Source: Fasciola hepatica (Eukaryota; Platyhelminthes; Trematoda; Plagiorchiida; Fasciolidae). Taken from it: a stretch of DNA of 64,000 bases. Positions 11,901 to 22,830 of this stretch are shown here, piece by piece. The position numbers were made by a program, and so were the translations under genes. Where the stretch lies: assembly GCA_948099385.1 (NCBI GenBank), contig CANUEZ040000151.1:4038001-4102000 (forward strand), given 5' to 3'. Position 1 is the first letter of the stretch, and the number at the start of each line of letters is the position of its first letter. The notes beneath the pieces were generated by a model. That model saw only the letters and a list, made by a program, of their open reading frames with translations, did not search any database and had not been told where the DNA came from.

Positions 11901-13229
11901 AAAACTTTACAAGGATGCAAGCTTGACAGAGGGAGAGAGATTATATCAAAAAACCAAGAGGTCTAATGAATTTTGACAACACGTATTCTCCAATAATGAA
12001 GGAATCCGGATTAGATACTAATGAATGAGAGTAGTACGACCGCTTGTATTAATCATTAGGACCAGAAACTGGTTCTATAATAGTCTTAGAATGATAACGT
12101 CTGTTCTGTGGAATAGGGCAGATTGAAACAAGAATAAATTATTCACAATGCAACGGAATACCTTCCGCGAGAGAGCAAAATCATCAGAAATTTTATGCTC
12201 AATAAAATCGATTTGTTTCACTGATGTGGACGCAACAAGTCGAAAGAAAACCAGTGAGAAGAAATCAAACCAAAAGTTCCACGGAAGTTCTGGGTTTAGC
12301 TAAACGTGATACAGTCTATACATGTTTTATAAAGGTTGGTTTCAGATACGTCCAAACCTGAAAAAACCGGTTATTTGTTGCCCCAAAGATTCGTCTCGTG
12401 GAAGCCTCAGCTGTCTAATCTATCGGAGACACGATTTTCACTTTTTTCCTCATTATCAATGAGCAGTTAAGTTCTGATTTGTTTAGTTTATGGAAGAAAC
12501 ACGTTCTTTCTCATGTGTCAAAAAGTGCCGAAAACAAATTTCCGTGGCCATTTTGAATTTTATCCTCAAGCTTAAGAATAAAATATGAGCTCTTCTTATT
12601 TAGTATGGTCCGCTAGTGTTATAAACTTATTGACACTATTACTACTACCACTAGTGTTATCACTACTACTACTGATGATCACGATGATGGCAATAATAAA
12701 CCATTTTCATATTGCTTACCGATTATTAGTACTTGAAAGCCAATTATCCACAACATCATATTAATACTTTTCAACAGATACGCAAAATATTCCGAGGTAA
12801 TGAATGCGGCCGACTCCTGACTACCAGTTAAGTAATTTCGTAAGTATTCCGGAGATATCAACCTGGAAATCCACCGTCCTCAATAGGCGATGTTAACCTC
12901 TTGGCAACTGACAGTCGCGGAACACATTACCTAGGGCCTTTTTTCGCAAAATCCTCCGAGAAAAGTAAATATACAGCATTATTCAGTCGTCGTGATTGAA
13001 CTGCCCCTACTTCGTTCAACATTTATGAATAGCATCACCTACAGAAGGTCACGTCATGTCAAGTCAACAACTAAATTTCTTACTGGGAGAATAAACTGAC
13101 GCGTCCTCATGGGGGAATGATTTTTTGATAGAATAATTAGAGTGAATTGTCTATTCGAAAATGGTTTTAGTATCGGTAGTATTCATCCCCCCAAAAGAAA
13201 ATTAAATATCTTCTTCGCTCGATTTGTTT
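8966..13229. other. Intergenic, with one candidate small intron
   Basis: No domain-bearing reading frame. A canonical-looking short intron (10512-10580) between two open segments is discussed in the findings. An imperfect ACT/GAT trinucleotide stretch lies near 12635-12690. The rest shows nothing recognisable. Confidence 0.4.
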
Positions 13230-13310
13230 ATCAGGATGATGTTGGGTTTCGAACACACAACTGGGAGTCACCGGCGCTTTGACACGGCATGAGCCCGGCC
13301 AGACAGAAGT
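13230..13310 (-). mobile_element. tRNA-like SINE head, reverse strand
   Basis: Read on the minus strand, a B box (tgttcgaaacc; plus 13245-13255) lies downstream of a degenerate A-box-like region near 13290-13310. The tRNA body resembles a D-arm/anticodon arrangement but has no paired acceptor stem. Sequence differs from SINE family 1, so it may be a second family. Limits are approximate. Confidence 0.35.
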
Positions 13311-13784
13311 TCTTCAGCTATATTTTTTCATTAGGTCAGTTACACTCGAAATGGGCCAGTTAGCTTGCCTGCTTCATGCGAGAGTTCCGTAAGTCTCAAA
13401 AGAACCCCTTTAGCAGAGTACAAGGACGTTGTTCTGTTGAAAATAAAATCTCAGAAGAATGTCCAAAACTGTGGAAGAAATCCCAGTAGTTGTTCAGAGT
13501 AAGAGAATGAATCAAATGAAAACACCCATGAGAAATTCGATACGATTAGATCACCATTTCTAAACCTTTATCAAGATGAAGTAATTAAGAAAATCGAGAT
13601 TTTATCCTCTTATGCATTATTCCCTCGTGCTATCCAGAGCTATTGTTGGAATTCCCTAAATAGCAGGGTTTTTTTTAAATAATCAGTCCTCATTGTACAA
13701 GGTTTCACCTTGATAAACAATTCTAAATATTTTTTCATTTTTACGCGAGTGATGAAATAAGCCCTTGGAACCTAACTAAGAACT

Positions 13785-14470
13785 CTCACTGGGATTTCAA
13801 TCCCGAACAAGAAATATTTTAAGGTCAACTATGTATTTGAGAACTTTTTTCCCGACCAAAAAGTTGTTCATGCACCATTGTTTAGCGAAATGTTATCAAG
13901 TTTCCGTGGTTACCACACTTGAATTATTGGGAACATATATGGTTCTCCGCTCCTGGTTTCGGGGTCTGATGGCCGGGTTATCCCAAATGGCGCAGTAGGC
14001 CTTTGATGCTGTGGCATATGTCCATTCTAATCACTCATGTGCAGTTGTGTAAAATAATAAGTTGGAATCACTATGCCGCTGGATCTGAAGGGTCTAAATC
14101 ATGCTGCCCCAGTCTTATCAGTCAACCGTAATTTTAATGACTTTAGTTGCTTGGGTGTGGGAGGGTTTCTGTCCCCTACTAAGACATCGACGTTATTCAC
14201 CTGTCCATATGTTCCAGATATTGACGGGGTGAACAATATTCGCGGTGTTAGTAAGCCGTTCTATCACCACGTTTTGATAAACTTTGAGAAAACTCATCAC
14301 AAAATCAGGCATTTCGCTCAAGAATCATGATCAGTTGTTCTTAGAGCTTTCAAGTCGACATAAGTCCTTCTAATTAAATTTAATTTGTAAAACTTTTGAA
14401 TGGGGCATATTTTTAGCAAACGCAACGCTAAAAGTTGGTACTACTTATATGATTACTCCTTTTTGGCCAT
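13785..14470 (+). repeat. Unnamed interspersed repeat A, copy 1
   Basis: About 700 bases that align in the same order and orientation with 30898-31495. Shared blocks include 'gggattt...aacaagaaa', 'tatggttct', 'aaaatca.gcatttcgctc' and 'ttttagcaaac'. The copies are strongly diverged with small indels. No protein domain or terminal repeat was recognised, so the class is unknown. Confidence 0.6.
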
Positions 14471-14689
14471 CTTCTTTCGTAAATGCAATACCTATAAGTT
14501 AGGAACAATTTACTTGATCCCGGCCAAAGTTTCGTGCCCGGAGAGAACTACCGTATGTGAAATAACACCCTTCGGTCACTGTTTTTGCACTGGAGTAGCC
14601 CGTTGCCCACACAGCAAATGACTCTTATTTTGGGCTAGCATTGGCTCCATGTTATGACTCGATTAATAAAATAATAGAACCTCCTACTT

Positions 14690-15070
14690 TCGGTTTCACC
14701 AAGCCATTAAGGGTTGCCTGTAACGGAATGTCTTCGTTTCATCGGGACCGTACGAAAAAGCTGTCCATCAGAGGAGTCCATAGCTTTGCAAGCAACGTGT
14801 TAATAAAGTCCAAAAACTAATGACGGAAGTACGCACTATGATTAAGTGTTGAATTTCAACAAGTTGTTGAGATCTAACCCAAATAGTAGGATAGTAATTT
14901 GTGTGACCCACAGTGGTCTATCTCGGATTCGAGTTCCAAGGGGTATTCGGTGAATATGCTCCGTTGATAATTCTCGGTGATGATGGAACTGTTGTACAGC
15001 ACATACACAGTTTTCTATGGTGATTTGTTCTAGTTAAAAATAGTCTTCCCACTTCCATTTTTACTGTACA
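14690..15070 (+). mobile_element. tRNA-derived SINE, family 1, old diverged copy
   Basis: Aligns over its length with the fresher copies at 17976-18345 and 35722-36085: 'taacggaatg', 'tgacggaag', 'gttgagatc', the B box ggattcgagttcc (about 14925-14940) and the tail phrase 'gatgatgg..ctgttgtacag'. It is clearly older than the other copies. Confidence 0.55.
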
Positions 15071-17179
15071 ACACAGTAGAGCACTTCTGGAAGGAAAGGC
15101 TGTGGCCAATTAAAGGCCTTCAAAAGGGGCAAATGAACATAGGTGAAGGAAATCGGACCCTAGTCGTAAGTGACAGAGTCCACGACCGTAACCAACCAGC
15201 ACCAGCCATCGGTCAAAGCTTTGATGCCGCTTAGCGAGCCAACTGGTAAACCAGTGAGATCACTATCCTGTCTGGAGCATCGTTTATGCACACAAAGGGC
15301 AGGCGTAGAAAACTGGTTGCTTAGATTTATAAAGTCTGCCTTTCCGCTGAACTTCGCAATAGATATCTCTTTTACGTTTGTTCTATTACTGAATGTACGC
15401 AACACAGATTTTGATTCATTTCACTGTTTTTCTTGAAGATTTTCATCTGAGGTTACCGGAGGAAACAGTTTGGATAATTAGTCACAGGTAATAAATCACT
15501 CGGGATAGAGTCGCAGCACGTGTTTGCTGTCAGCTCACTGCTTTGTGATCATTGAACAGCAATCTATCCTCCTGATTCCAGACAGGCTAAGCTGGGCTGC
15601 AACTGTGAAATACGAGTGAGATGCTGGCTTTCATTGACTGCCGATCTTTCTAGCAATCTCGTCCCTCCATGTTCGGCACAGCCCCGAAATAAAGGGGCTA
15701 CGAATTACGACGCACGACCTGTCTATGCACCTTCAACCACAATGCCGGCGGGTGAGCAGTCGGTTGTATCCGCCATCTGACTGTAGTAGCCCTTGTGGTT
15801 CATGGACCATAATTCTACCCATATGCCCCCAAATACACCTACCTTCATCGAAGATTTTGTAATTTAGTTCGGTTTGCCGTTGTGGGCTTTTTGTGGTCTG
15901 TTCCAACATTCCTTATCCGGAACGAGTAACACTCCATCGCTACAATCCTTGTTGCAGGTGAGAATGCGTGAAATACGTACACAAGCTCAGTGACACAAAC
16001 CATTCTTACGGAGATAGCGACGTAAGTGAATCCATACGAGCTTGATTCAACCGGACATTTTTGGTCGACGTATACACCCAAAACATGTGGGCAACACTCA
16101 GACAATCCTCGGTGTTTCCGTTCTCCTCCTCTGGTTTGTCCACTTGCTGCCTCCTGAATGTCAGAGGCGGTAATCATTCGACGACAACCGCGATGACGGG
16201 CCAGGTTTATGGGTTCAACTCATGCCCCTCTCTCGTTTCTTCCACACATTCGACTGTCCCCGGAGTAAACATTTTCACTAGCCAAATATTCATCTCTGCG
16301 CCCCTTTACCAAACGCATGATTAATGGTATCGGGCGGCGCGTGAGCTCCCACAGTCCCACTCATACAATGGCGAATCACACGTAATCACACTCTCTTAAC
16401 CGAGAGGGTCGATCTTTTACTAAACCCCCATTTTTAGAGCTGTGTAAACTCAGCACAGGCTTTCCCTTACATGACGATCCAAATGAGCCTGTGCACTGTG
16501 GGATGTCTGATAGTAGAATGGAAAAACTGCGTACTACACACCCGTACCGGTTCACCGAAGTCATCAGTAGGGAGAAATACTGTTAAATGAACGGACCTGG
16601 TAATAAACTCAGGATGACAAACCGGGACGAAAATTAATGAACTCATGTGGTGCTTGCGCGAAAACTTGTGTTCGCCTCCAACGATATTCGAAGTTTCTTG
16701 AATATCCGATGAACTGTAGCACAGCAAATTGATTGTACGAAACACAGCAAATGAAATCGCTTTTGTTATCTTCTCGGGCTATACTGTACTTGTAACGGAT
16801 GGACTGATGACATTCAATCGAATTCCGGAGTCATATATGAGTAAATAATATGGAATATAAATTGAGTAAAAAAAAACTAGTTAATTAGAAATGAGAAAGA
16901 CAAAAATTAACTTGATAAGAGGGTCGTCGTTTCAAAATAGCGTATCTCAACCGAGTTCATTTTGAAAGGTGACGAGAAACCGATGTCCTATGTGATACTT
17001 TAGACATATTGTAACAAGGAGGATAACATGGGCACTTGTATTTCAGCGGCCAAACATTCAAGTTCATGAAACTCATATGATCATTTAAAAAGTACCTTTC
17101 CCAGACCGCGCAGCACTAACATCCCTCTTGCGGCTGCTTGAGTGCTTGGGATGCGTTCTGGCCAGTTGCCCGTGGCTAA
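15071..17179. other. Intergenic, no gene seen
   Basis: Slightly GC-richer between about 15500 and 16350. Both strands have reading frames near 100 codons (for example minus 15845-16177) but none shows a domain or protein-like composition that can be trusted. Confidence 0.4.
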
Positions 17180-17440
17180 TAGCTTCCTTTTATGGGACAT
17201 CATTCCTATTCGGCTGATCCGATTGTCTCAGTTGACGGCTTGATCATCAGTCCCTCACCTGGGCTATCTTGCTTGTTGCCGGAGATCCCGCTCCTTCCCA
17301 TCTGCTAGTCGGTATGCCTCTTTTTGTCTGCTTCGGGAAGCCTGCGATATATTCGCCGTCTGTTCTTTTGTCTGTGGCTCCTGGTTGGTTCATCCGTTCG
17401 ATTTGACACTCACTTCTTTCTCTTGTCCCAGCATTCCCCG
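17180..17440 (-). repeat. Unnamed interspersed repeat B, reverse copy
   Basis: The reverse complement matches 34661-34915 in order: 'ggggaatg', 'cacagacaaaagaa', 'gcgggatctc', 'aagcc.tcaa', 'caatcgga.ca' and 'gaatg.tgt'. No coding domain was recognised. Class unknown. Confidence 0.5.
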
Positions 17441-17975
17441 CTAAAACATGTGAACCTTCGATATTCGGTAGCAGCCCTGTCGAAAGTGCTGGTGGTGAGC
17501 GAGCCTCCCCCAAGAACAGGTTGCAATCGCACTGAGAGTAGCTACCCTCGTTGATCGAAAAGTCCACCGATTACAAACATTTCAGTAAACTCTGTCAACC
17601 AATATCAAATAATAGCATTATTAAAAATAATGCCACATCTGGCAACAAGATGCTGCTGATTTATGGGTTTGAATAGAGCACAGAAGATTAAAAACAGATA
17701 TGGTTGAACAAATATGATTTACAATGCAGGAAATCAACTCGGTCAATTTAAGACTGTTCCAACAAAAAACGGAGTTGGAATTTTGCTTGAAAAGCTAATT
17801 CACGGACCTTTACGCGAATATCCGCGAGGCAACGTAGATAAAGATGGTCCTTTCGATAACCGAAGAACGTTTACTTACTGCCGTTATCTGGGGTTCGCAG
17901 AAGGTAATTCTTGATTTCACGGGAGTAAGGTCCATTTAATGACAGTACTTGCCCGCTTCACTATAGAGTAGTAGG
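17441..17975. other. Intergenic, no gene seen
   Basis: Nothing recognisable beyond short unsupported reading frames. Confidence 0.4.
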
Positions 17976-18345
17976 AGATTAGATTTGTACATAATATGAT
18001 TCATCATGCAGCTTGAACGCTCAACTCACTATTGAAAACCATGGAAGCACAGTACAGCTGTTTCATCCTTGTTGGGAATCATCAGCAGTGCACATCCACC
18101 GAGCCCTCACGGGGACTCGAACCCGGGGTGAACGATTGTGAATCGAACACCTTAACCGCAAGCCTACCCGGGCTGGCTCACAACGGTTTGTTGAACATCT
18201 ACACTACATGATATAGCACCCTTCCGTCACTGGCTTTTGAACGGTACCAACCAGCTTTCCACACAGCGGGCCTAAGTACAACGAAGGCATTCCGTTATGA
18301 ACAACCCACAGAGCTTGGTTACTATCACTAAATTGGACAAACATA
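17976..18345 (-). mobile_element. tRNA-derived SINE, family 1, full-length-looking reverse copy
   Basis: Read on the minus strand: a leader of about 160 bases, then a tRNA-like part with A box (plus-strand 18148-18160) and a perfect B box (ggttcgagtcc; plus 18113-18123), then a tail of about 110 bases ending near 'gaatcatattatgtac'. It is nearly identical to 35722-36085 over the whole length, so both are fairly recent. A long unit upstream of the A box is unusual for a tRNA SINE. Confidence 0.75.
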
Positions 18346-18533
18346 CTAGAGTGCTAATCTATTAATATGGATTCTACTGACTGCACGAAGATCTGGGATG
18401 AAGTGATGTTGGTTTCCTTTTTAAACAAAAGCACTTGGTCCCATAGACAGATGGTAGTGATGATGCATACCAAAAATCAGTTCATTTCAGGGTTTGCTTT
18501 GAATATTGTTGTAGGGGAATCAAACCCTTGTTG

Positions 18534-18536
<3 letters not shown>

Positions 18537-18572
<36 letters not shown>
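18537..18572. repeat. (AT)n microsatellite
   Basis: About 18 uninterrupted AT dinucleotides. Confidence 0.95.
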
Positions 18573-18574
<2 letters not shown>

Positions 18575-20263
18575 TCTGGAGTGAGAGTGGATACTGTTCG
18601 TTGTGGAGTCCACGAATGAATCACAACTGTGATTTTTGTTAGTTATTCGTGCCTAGGTCACTGCTAACCCTACGAACAACGAGCCGGATTGTGCAAGCTT
18701 CCATATTAATAGTAAGTAGTACGTAAACTTGTGGAAATAATTTTACATCGAAAAGTAAGCCAAGACAGATATTATCGCGCGATGTTCAGGAACAGACAGG
18801 TGTGTTGACTGACTATATTGCCAAGAATAACAACTGGTGGTTCCGTCTGATTACTACATATCTGTCCACAAAACTCCACGTGGTTCCCAACGTCAATGAG
18901 TCATGCCGAATTCGCACTCATTGTTTATATTTACCTCATCCTTTGGGGTTGATTATTTCACACCCAAGGGTACTGATTCCTTTCCGGTCACTCAGCCGTT
19001 GTAGTAGTAAGAGTAGCAGCAGCAAAAGCAGCAGGCATTCCGAAGGACGGAGGTTCATTATCATCCTACATCCAGGGTTCCCTCAAGATGGACGGGCCGA
19101 TGGGAAGGAATGGGATAAAACATAGATTGGGTTGGAGACGTAACCTGGTTGACGTAGGGTCATCTGAATCGGGGGTGGCTGCGTCAACTTTTGATGATGA
19201 CGGATGGGAACCAAACCTGTTTGCACACTGAAGGGTCCTCATCTGACTAGGGCAAAGGTCACACCGCTCCACGGCCACGAAAGTACAAGCACATACACAC
19301 ACACACACCCATACAAAACAGCGTATTCATCTCGTCCGCCTAGGTCAACGAGGCCGAGATCCGGCCGCCTTCATCCGCTCAGAATGACTGAAGCAAACAA
19401 AGCAACCATGGTCTCTTAGTGGCCTGGCGTGTGTGTAGGTCCGGTTCAAGAGTTCATTTAATCTCCTGGTGAATTAAATTAATCAGACAATATTTTTGTC
19501 CTGAACGCGGGGATTTTCATCATCCTACGTGCACTGTTTTCACATGACTGTCAACATCGATTCCTATCTGACTGCATCGGCACTGTGACCGGGACAGCTG
19601 GCATGCGCAGTGGAGTGACGCAGTGGAGCGAAGCAGTGGAAGGACGAGACAGCACAGATGGTCTACTGATCACGAAATTTTTAGCAATGATTTTTTTACA
19701 AAATTTGGTTCGACATATGTTGGTTTATTGTCACATTCCTCTCCTGAAACCCGGTCCTCTGGGTAGTTCAGCTTATTATGAACATGATAATTAACAATTA
19801 TGGTTTTTGAGTCGTATCAACAACAGTAAGTTCAAATTATCATCAAGTTACTTAGCACTATAAAGTTGTGGAAAGCAATGGTCGATGATTCAGCATTTGA
19901 ACAATCTTAATTTTTCTTCAAACACCCACAACATGGAGAAAGGTGCGAAAAAACGGTTCGCACGGTCATTATTTTAGGGAAAATTAGCCTCAACCTTTTT
20001 AGTAGCGTTGCGAATTTCATATTGTTAAGTCCATCTTACACATGGTTTGACTTATGCGAACAATCGGTTTTTTTCATCCGATCATGCCTGTGATCCTTTG
20101 TCCTCTTTGTGATTTATACCTGTGTGATTTTTTCCCGGGAGATGTTTCCACAAAAGCTCTTATTAGCAAACAGCGGTAACTCATAAATTCTCTCTTTACC
20201 TTCTACTTTCTCTTTTTTATCATGTAACGGAGGTATAGTATTTCAGCAAGGGGGCGCAATCAA
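18573..20263. other. Intergenic, with a GC-richer block
   Basis: A block at about 18960-19430 is GC-richer, contains an imperfect AGC run (about 19004-19035) and a short (AC)n tract (19287-19306), and could be part of an unidentified repeat. No domain recognised. The rest is AT-rich without features. Confidence 0.4.
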
Positions 20264-20560
20264 TTACAGGCTGCCAGTTGGCCTGTGACTGGCGGCTGAA
20301 GCAGGATTTGAACCCGGAAAAGAAGGACTGAAAGCCCACCACGATGACCTTTTGAATACCTCCGGTGAAATTTGGCCTTTTTTGATTTGTTGTGCGTACT
20401 TCGTGAACAGTTCTCTATCCGTTTCACACAGACATACAACAGCGACCTGGTGTTGCGTCATAGTACGTTCCAACTCAAAAATTTTAAATTTCACAGTGTC
20501 CAACTGATTTAAACCATGGAGCTTCAGTGTTTTATTATTAGGATGTATCCGATATCGGTG
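20264..20560 (-). other. Unidentified coding-like segment on the minus strand
   Basis: An open frame of about 100 codons whose middle part (roughly plus 20345-20530) reads like real protein: mixed charged and hydrophobic residues, helical periodicity (for example FKIFELERTMTQHQ), no low complexity. The plus strand there is closed by many stops. No family was recognised. The distal part (20264-20330) instead resembles repeat DNA with a B-box-like motif (plus 20304-20315). It stops at the (AC)n tract that abuts the Penelope-like element. It could be a captured or decayed exon or chance. Confidence 0.25.
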
Positions 20561-20567
20561 TAAATGT

Positions 20568-20592
20568 TCACACACACACACACACACACACA
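20568..20592. repeat. (AC)n microsatellite
   Basis: About 12 AC units exactly at the 5' edge of the Penelope-like element's recognisable coding sequence. Confidence 0.9.
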
Positions 20593-20851
20593 ACAAATTA
20601 CAAAAGACCTTTCTGAAAAGGAATTTTCAGCTCTGAATCAGACGCTAAGCCAACTCAAACCGCAGGCGAGCTTTCCGAATACGCTTTACCGGTACGTGCA
20701 CAACATTCCTGATGTGACATTGAGTGCGATTTTAACGGAAGCCCTGTCCTCCGGGTCAAAGTTTTGTTATCCACGCAAGAACGAAAACCGGATACATCTA
20801 GAAGGCCCCTTTGAGAGCCTCCTGGGACAAATCAAGGGCTTATTGCCGTGA
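20593..20851 (+). pseudogene. Penelope-like element, N-terminal region
   Basis: Reads LSEKEFSALNQTLSQL at the start and EALSSGSKFCYPRK near the middle, both typical of the region before the RT in Penelope-like proteins. It ends at a stop codon (20849-20851), after which the homologous sequence continues in other frames. Confidence 0.7.
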
Positions 20852-21149
20852 TGACTGACTGACCTAGAACGTTTCAAGAGCTCTCTAGTCACAGCATGCT
20901 ATCAGTGTCGGAGATATAAAATCTCGAACCATGGCCTTCTATCAAGAAAACATATAGATGAACTCAAGGAGTTACAACGAAATCGACAGATAGTTCTCAG
21001 AAGACCGGAAAAGAAAGTGGAGTAGTGGTAATGAATCGTGGTGATTATGTTTCCCAGCTGTCGATTATATTGGGTGAGAAACTAAATCCCCTCATGACTT
21101 ATCGGGAAAAGACCAAACGGATCGTTCAGAGAAAGAAATTACTAAGGCA

Positions 21150-21845
21150 TTGAGGAATTTGATAGTCAACGGATTTATATCATCAGCTCCCTTTAAGAAA
21201 CTCACACCTGCAGGTTCAACCATGCCTCGTCTATATGGGTTACCAAAAGTGCACAAACCTGGCCTTCCTCCTCGTCCAATTTTCTCTATGACTAACTCGG
21301 CCTATCATGCTACAGCACAGTGGCTGGTAGGATTCTTGGAGCCAGTTCGACAAAGGCTTGCCAAGGACACGCTTCTTGACAGCTTCCAGGTCGCTGATGC
21401 CATCAAAGATGTGGATATTCAACAGAAGCAGATGTTTTCATCAAACATGAAACCTATGTTCACCAATATGCCCCTCTTAGAAACGGTGTACTTTGTTTGT
21501 GTGTTCACTGAACGAGAGGGTGTATCGATACAAATTCCGAAGGATAACCTACAAGAATTGTTATTGTGGTGCACTTTTAATGTACAACTGCTATTCAGTG
21601 GTGCACACCACAGACCAATGGATGGTGTCTTAATGGGATCTCCCTTGGGTCCACTTCTGGTCGATATTTTCATGGCCAAATTGGTAGCCGATGAACTGAA
21701 TGCAACCATAGAGGGTTTGACTCATTATTACCTTTATGTAGATGACATATTTTGTGTTGGTGAACGGTATTTCAACGTGGGAGAACTGATTAAGTCATTC
21801 CGCACTGTACATTCAGCCATAAAGTTTTTTATTGAGACAAGTTGA
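21150..21845 (+). pseudogene. Penelope-like reverse transcriptase core (fragment)
   Basis: 231 codons of RT palm and fingers. Diagnostic motifs are PRLYGLPKVHKPGLPPRP near residue 26, GVLMGSPLGPLLVDIF near 155 and the catalytic YVDDIF (21735-21752), which is intact with both aspartates. The upstream part of the RT and the thumb downstream are in other frames, so the complete enzyme cannot be made from this copy. In the family the RT is fused to a C-terminal GIY-YIG nuclease, whose remains lie 650 bases downstream. The first ATG (21150) is not a biological start but an artefact of the frameshift upstream. Confidence 0.85.
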
Positions 21846-22494
21846 CGAGCACCTCCCATTTTCGGACGTTGCTCCATAAGACTTCCGGACGGCTCTATCC
21901 AAAGGAGAGTTCACGGGAAAACAACATGGACTGGGCAATATACAAACTTCCACAGCTTTGTTCCAATAGACCAGAAGCGAAAATTGGTGAGATGTTTAAG
22001 GTCCAGAGCTACACGTATTTGCTCGGGTGATACACTAGAGGCTGTATAAAGAGCGACCCGTCTGATCCTGTCTGAAAATGGCTACCCCGACAGATTCATT
22101 GAAGGTAATATAAAATACCGAACAGAGCCAGAAAGGATGTCACAGGTGGAAAAGAAAACCTTGTTCCTCAAACTCCCTTACAAGGAGGACGCGGCTGCCT
22201 AGAGAGTAAGCAGGGTTTTATCTGCCACGCGTAAAGCCACTTTCAAAGCTGCCAAGCTCAGATGCTTACTCACGCCATCGATCATCTTAAAATGCGAGAA
22301 CAAGGATAAATTGCCTTTGTTGACCCTTTCAATGATTATTTATCATATAGAGGTCCAAATCGGCGAAACAATTGTTTTTCAGTAATTCATTCTCAAGCCA
22401 TTTACAGATTACATGGTAGACATTGGACAAAAGATCATGAACATAGACATGGAATAAACGCCAATCACGGGCAGGGGTTTGTCAGTCAAATTAT

Positions 22495-22770
22495 CCTTAT
22501 CAATTCAAGTGCACATGTGGTGCCACTTTTGTGGGTCGAACGACAAGGCATTCATCAAAACGCATTAAAGAGCACCAGCCACGCTCATCTGTTAGACACG
22601 GGCCACAAGGTTAATCCGTCTACGTCATTCGGTGTCCTACGCAGGGTCCAGCCGAATGAGTCAAAATCAGTCAGATATAGAACACTAGCGACGGCTGAGG
22701 CAATCAGCTTCCGCCTACTACGGCCAAAGCTTCGTTCACAATGGAAGCTCGTCGAAGCACTTTGAACTTC
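22495..22770 (+). pseudogene. Penelope-like GIY-YIG endonuclease fragment
   Basis: One frame shows a CxC pair (22510-22518), VGRTTRHSSKRIKEH with the catalytic-type arginine, then a frameshift at about 22570-22590 into a second frame with HLLDTGHKV and the usual terminal motif of RPKL followed by a leucine/tryptophan-rich end. This arrangement matches the C-terminal nuclease of Penelope-like elements. Confidence 0.7.
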
Positions 22771-22830
22771 CGTGGCCGAAGGTCGATGACGTCATTCTCG
22801 AAAGTGATGCCGATCCAGGCCTCTGATGAC

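Larger units (their letters stand above)
20593..22830 (+). mobile_element. Penelope-like retroelement, decayed
   Basis: The element carries, in order, the N-terminal region typical of the family (20593-20851), RT motifs in shifted frames (about 20930-21110, including GVVVMNRGDYV), an RT core (21150-21845), a linker (21842-22110) with the family's WTGQY-like stretch, and a GIY-YIG endonuclease region (about 22500-22770). Penelope-like elements prime reverse transcription from nicked or telomeric DNA ends and are common in flukes. The reading frame is broken by stops and frameshifts into at least five pieces, so the copy is dead. No terminal repeats were identified. A phrase near 22825 (cctctgatgac) resembles the usual 3' untranslated end. 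Confidence 0.85.

Noticed and set aside
15845..16177. Minus-strand frame of 110 codons in a GC-richer block
   Set aside because: No motif, no splice signals and a comparably open plus-strand frame overlaps it.
18966..19125. Ser-rich segment as an SR-type protein exon
   Set aside because: The serines come from an imperfect AGC trinucleotide run, and the flanks are not coding-like.
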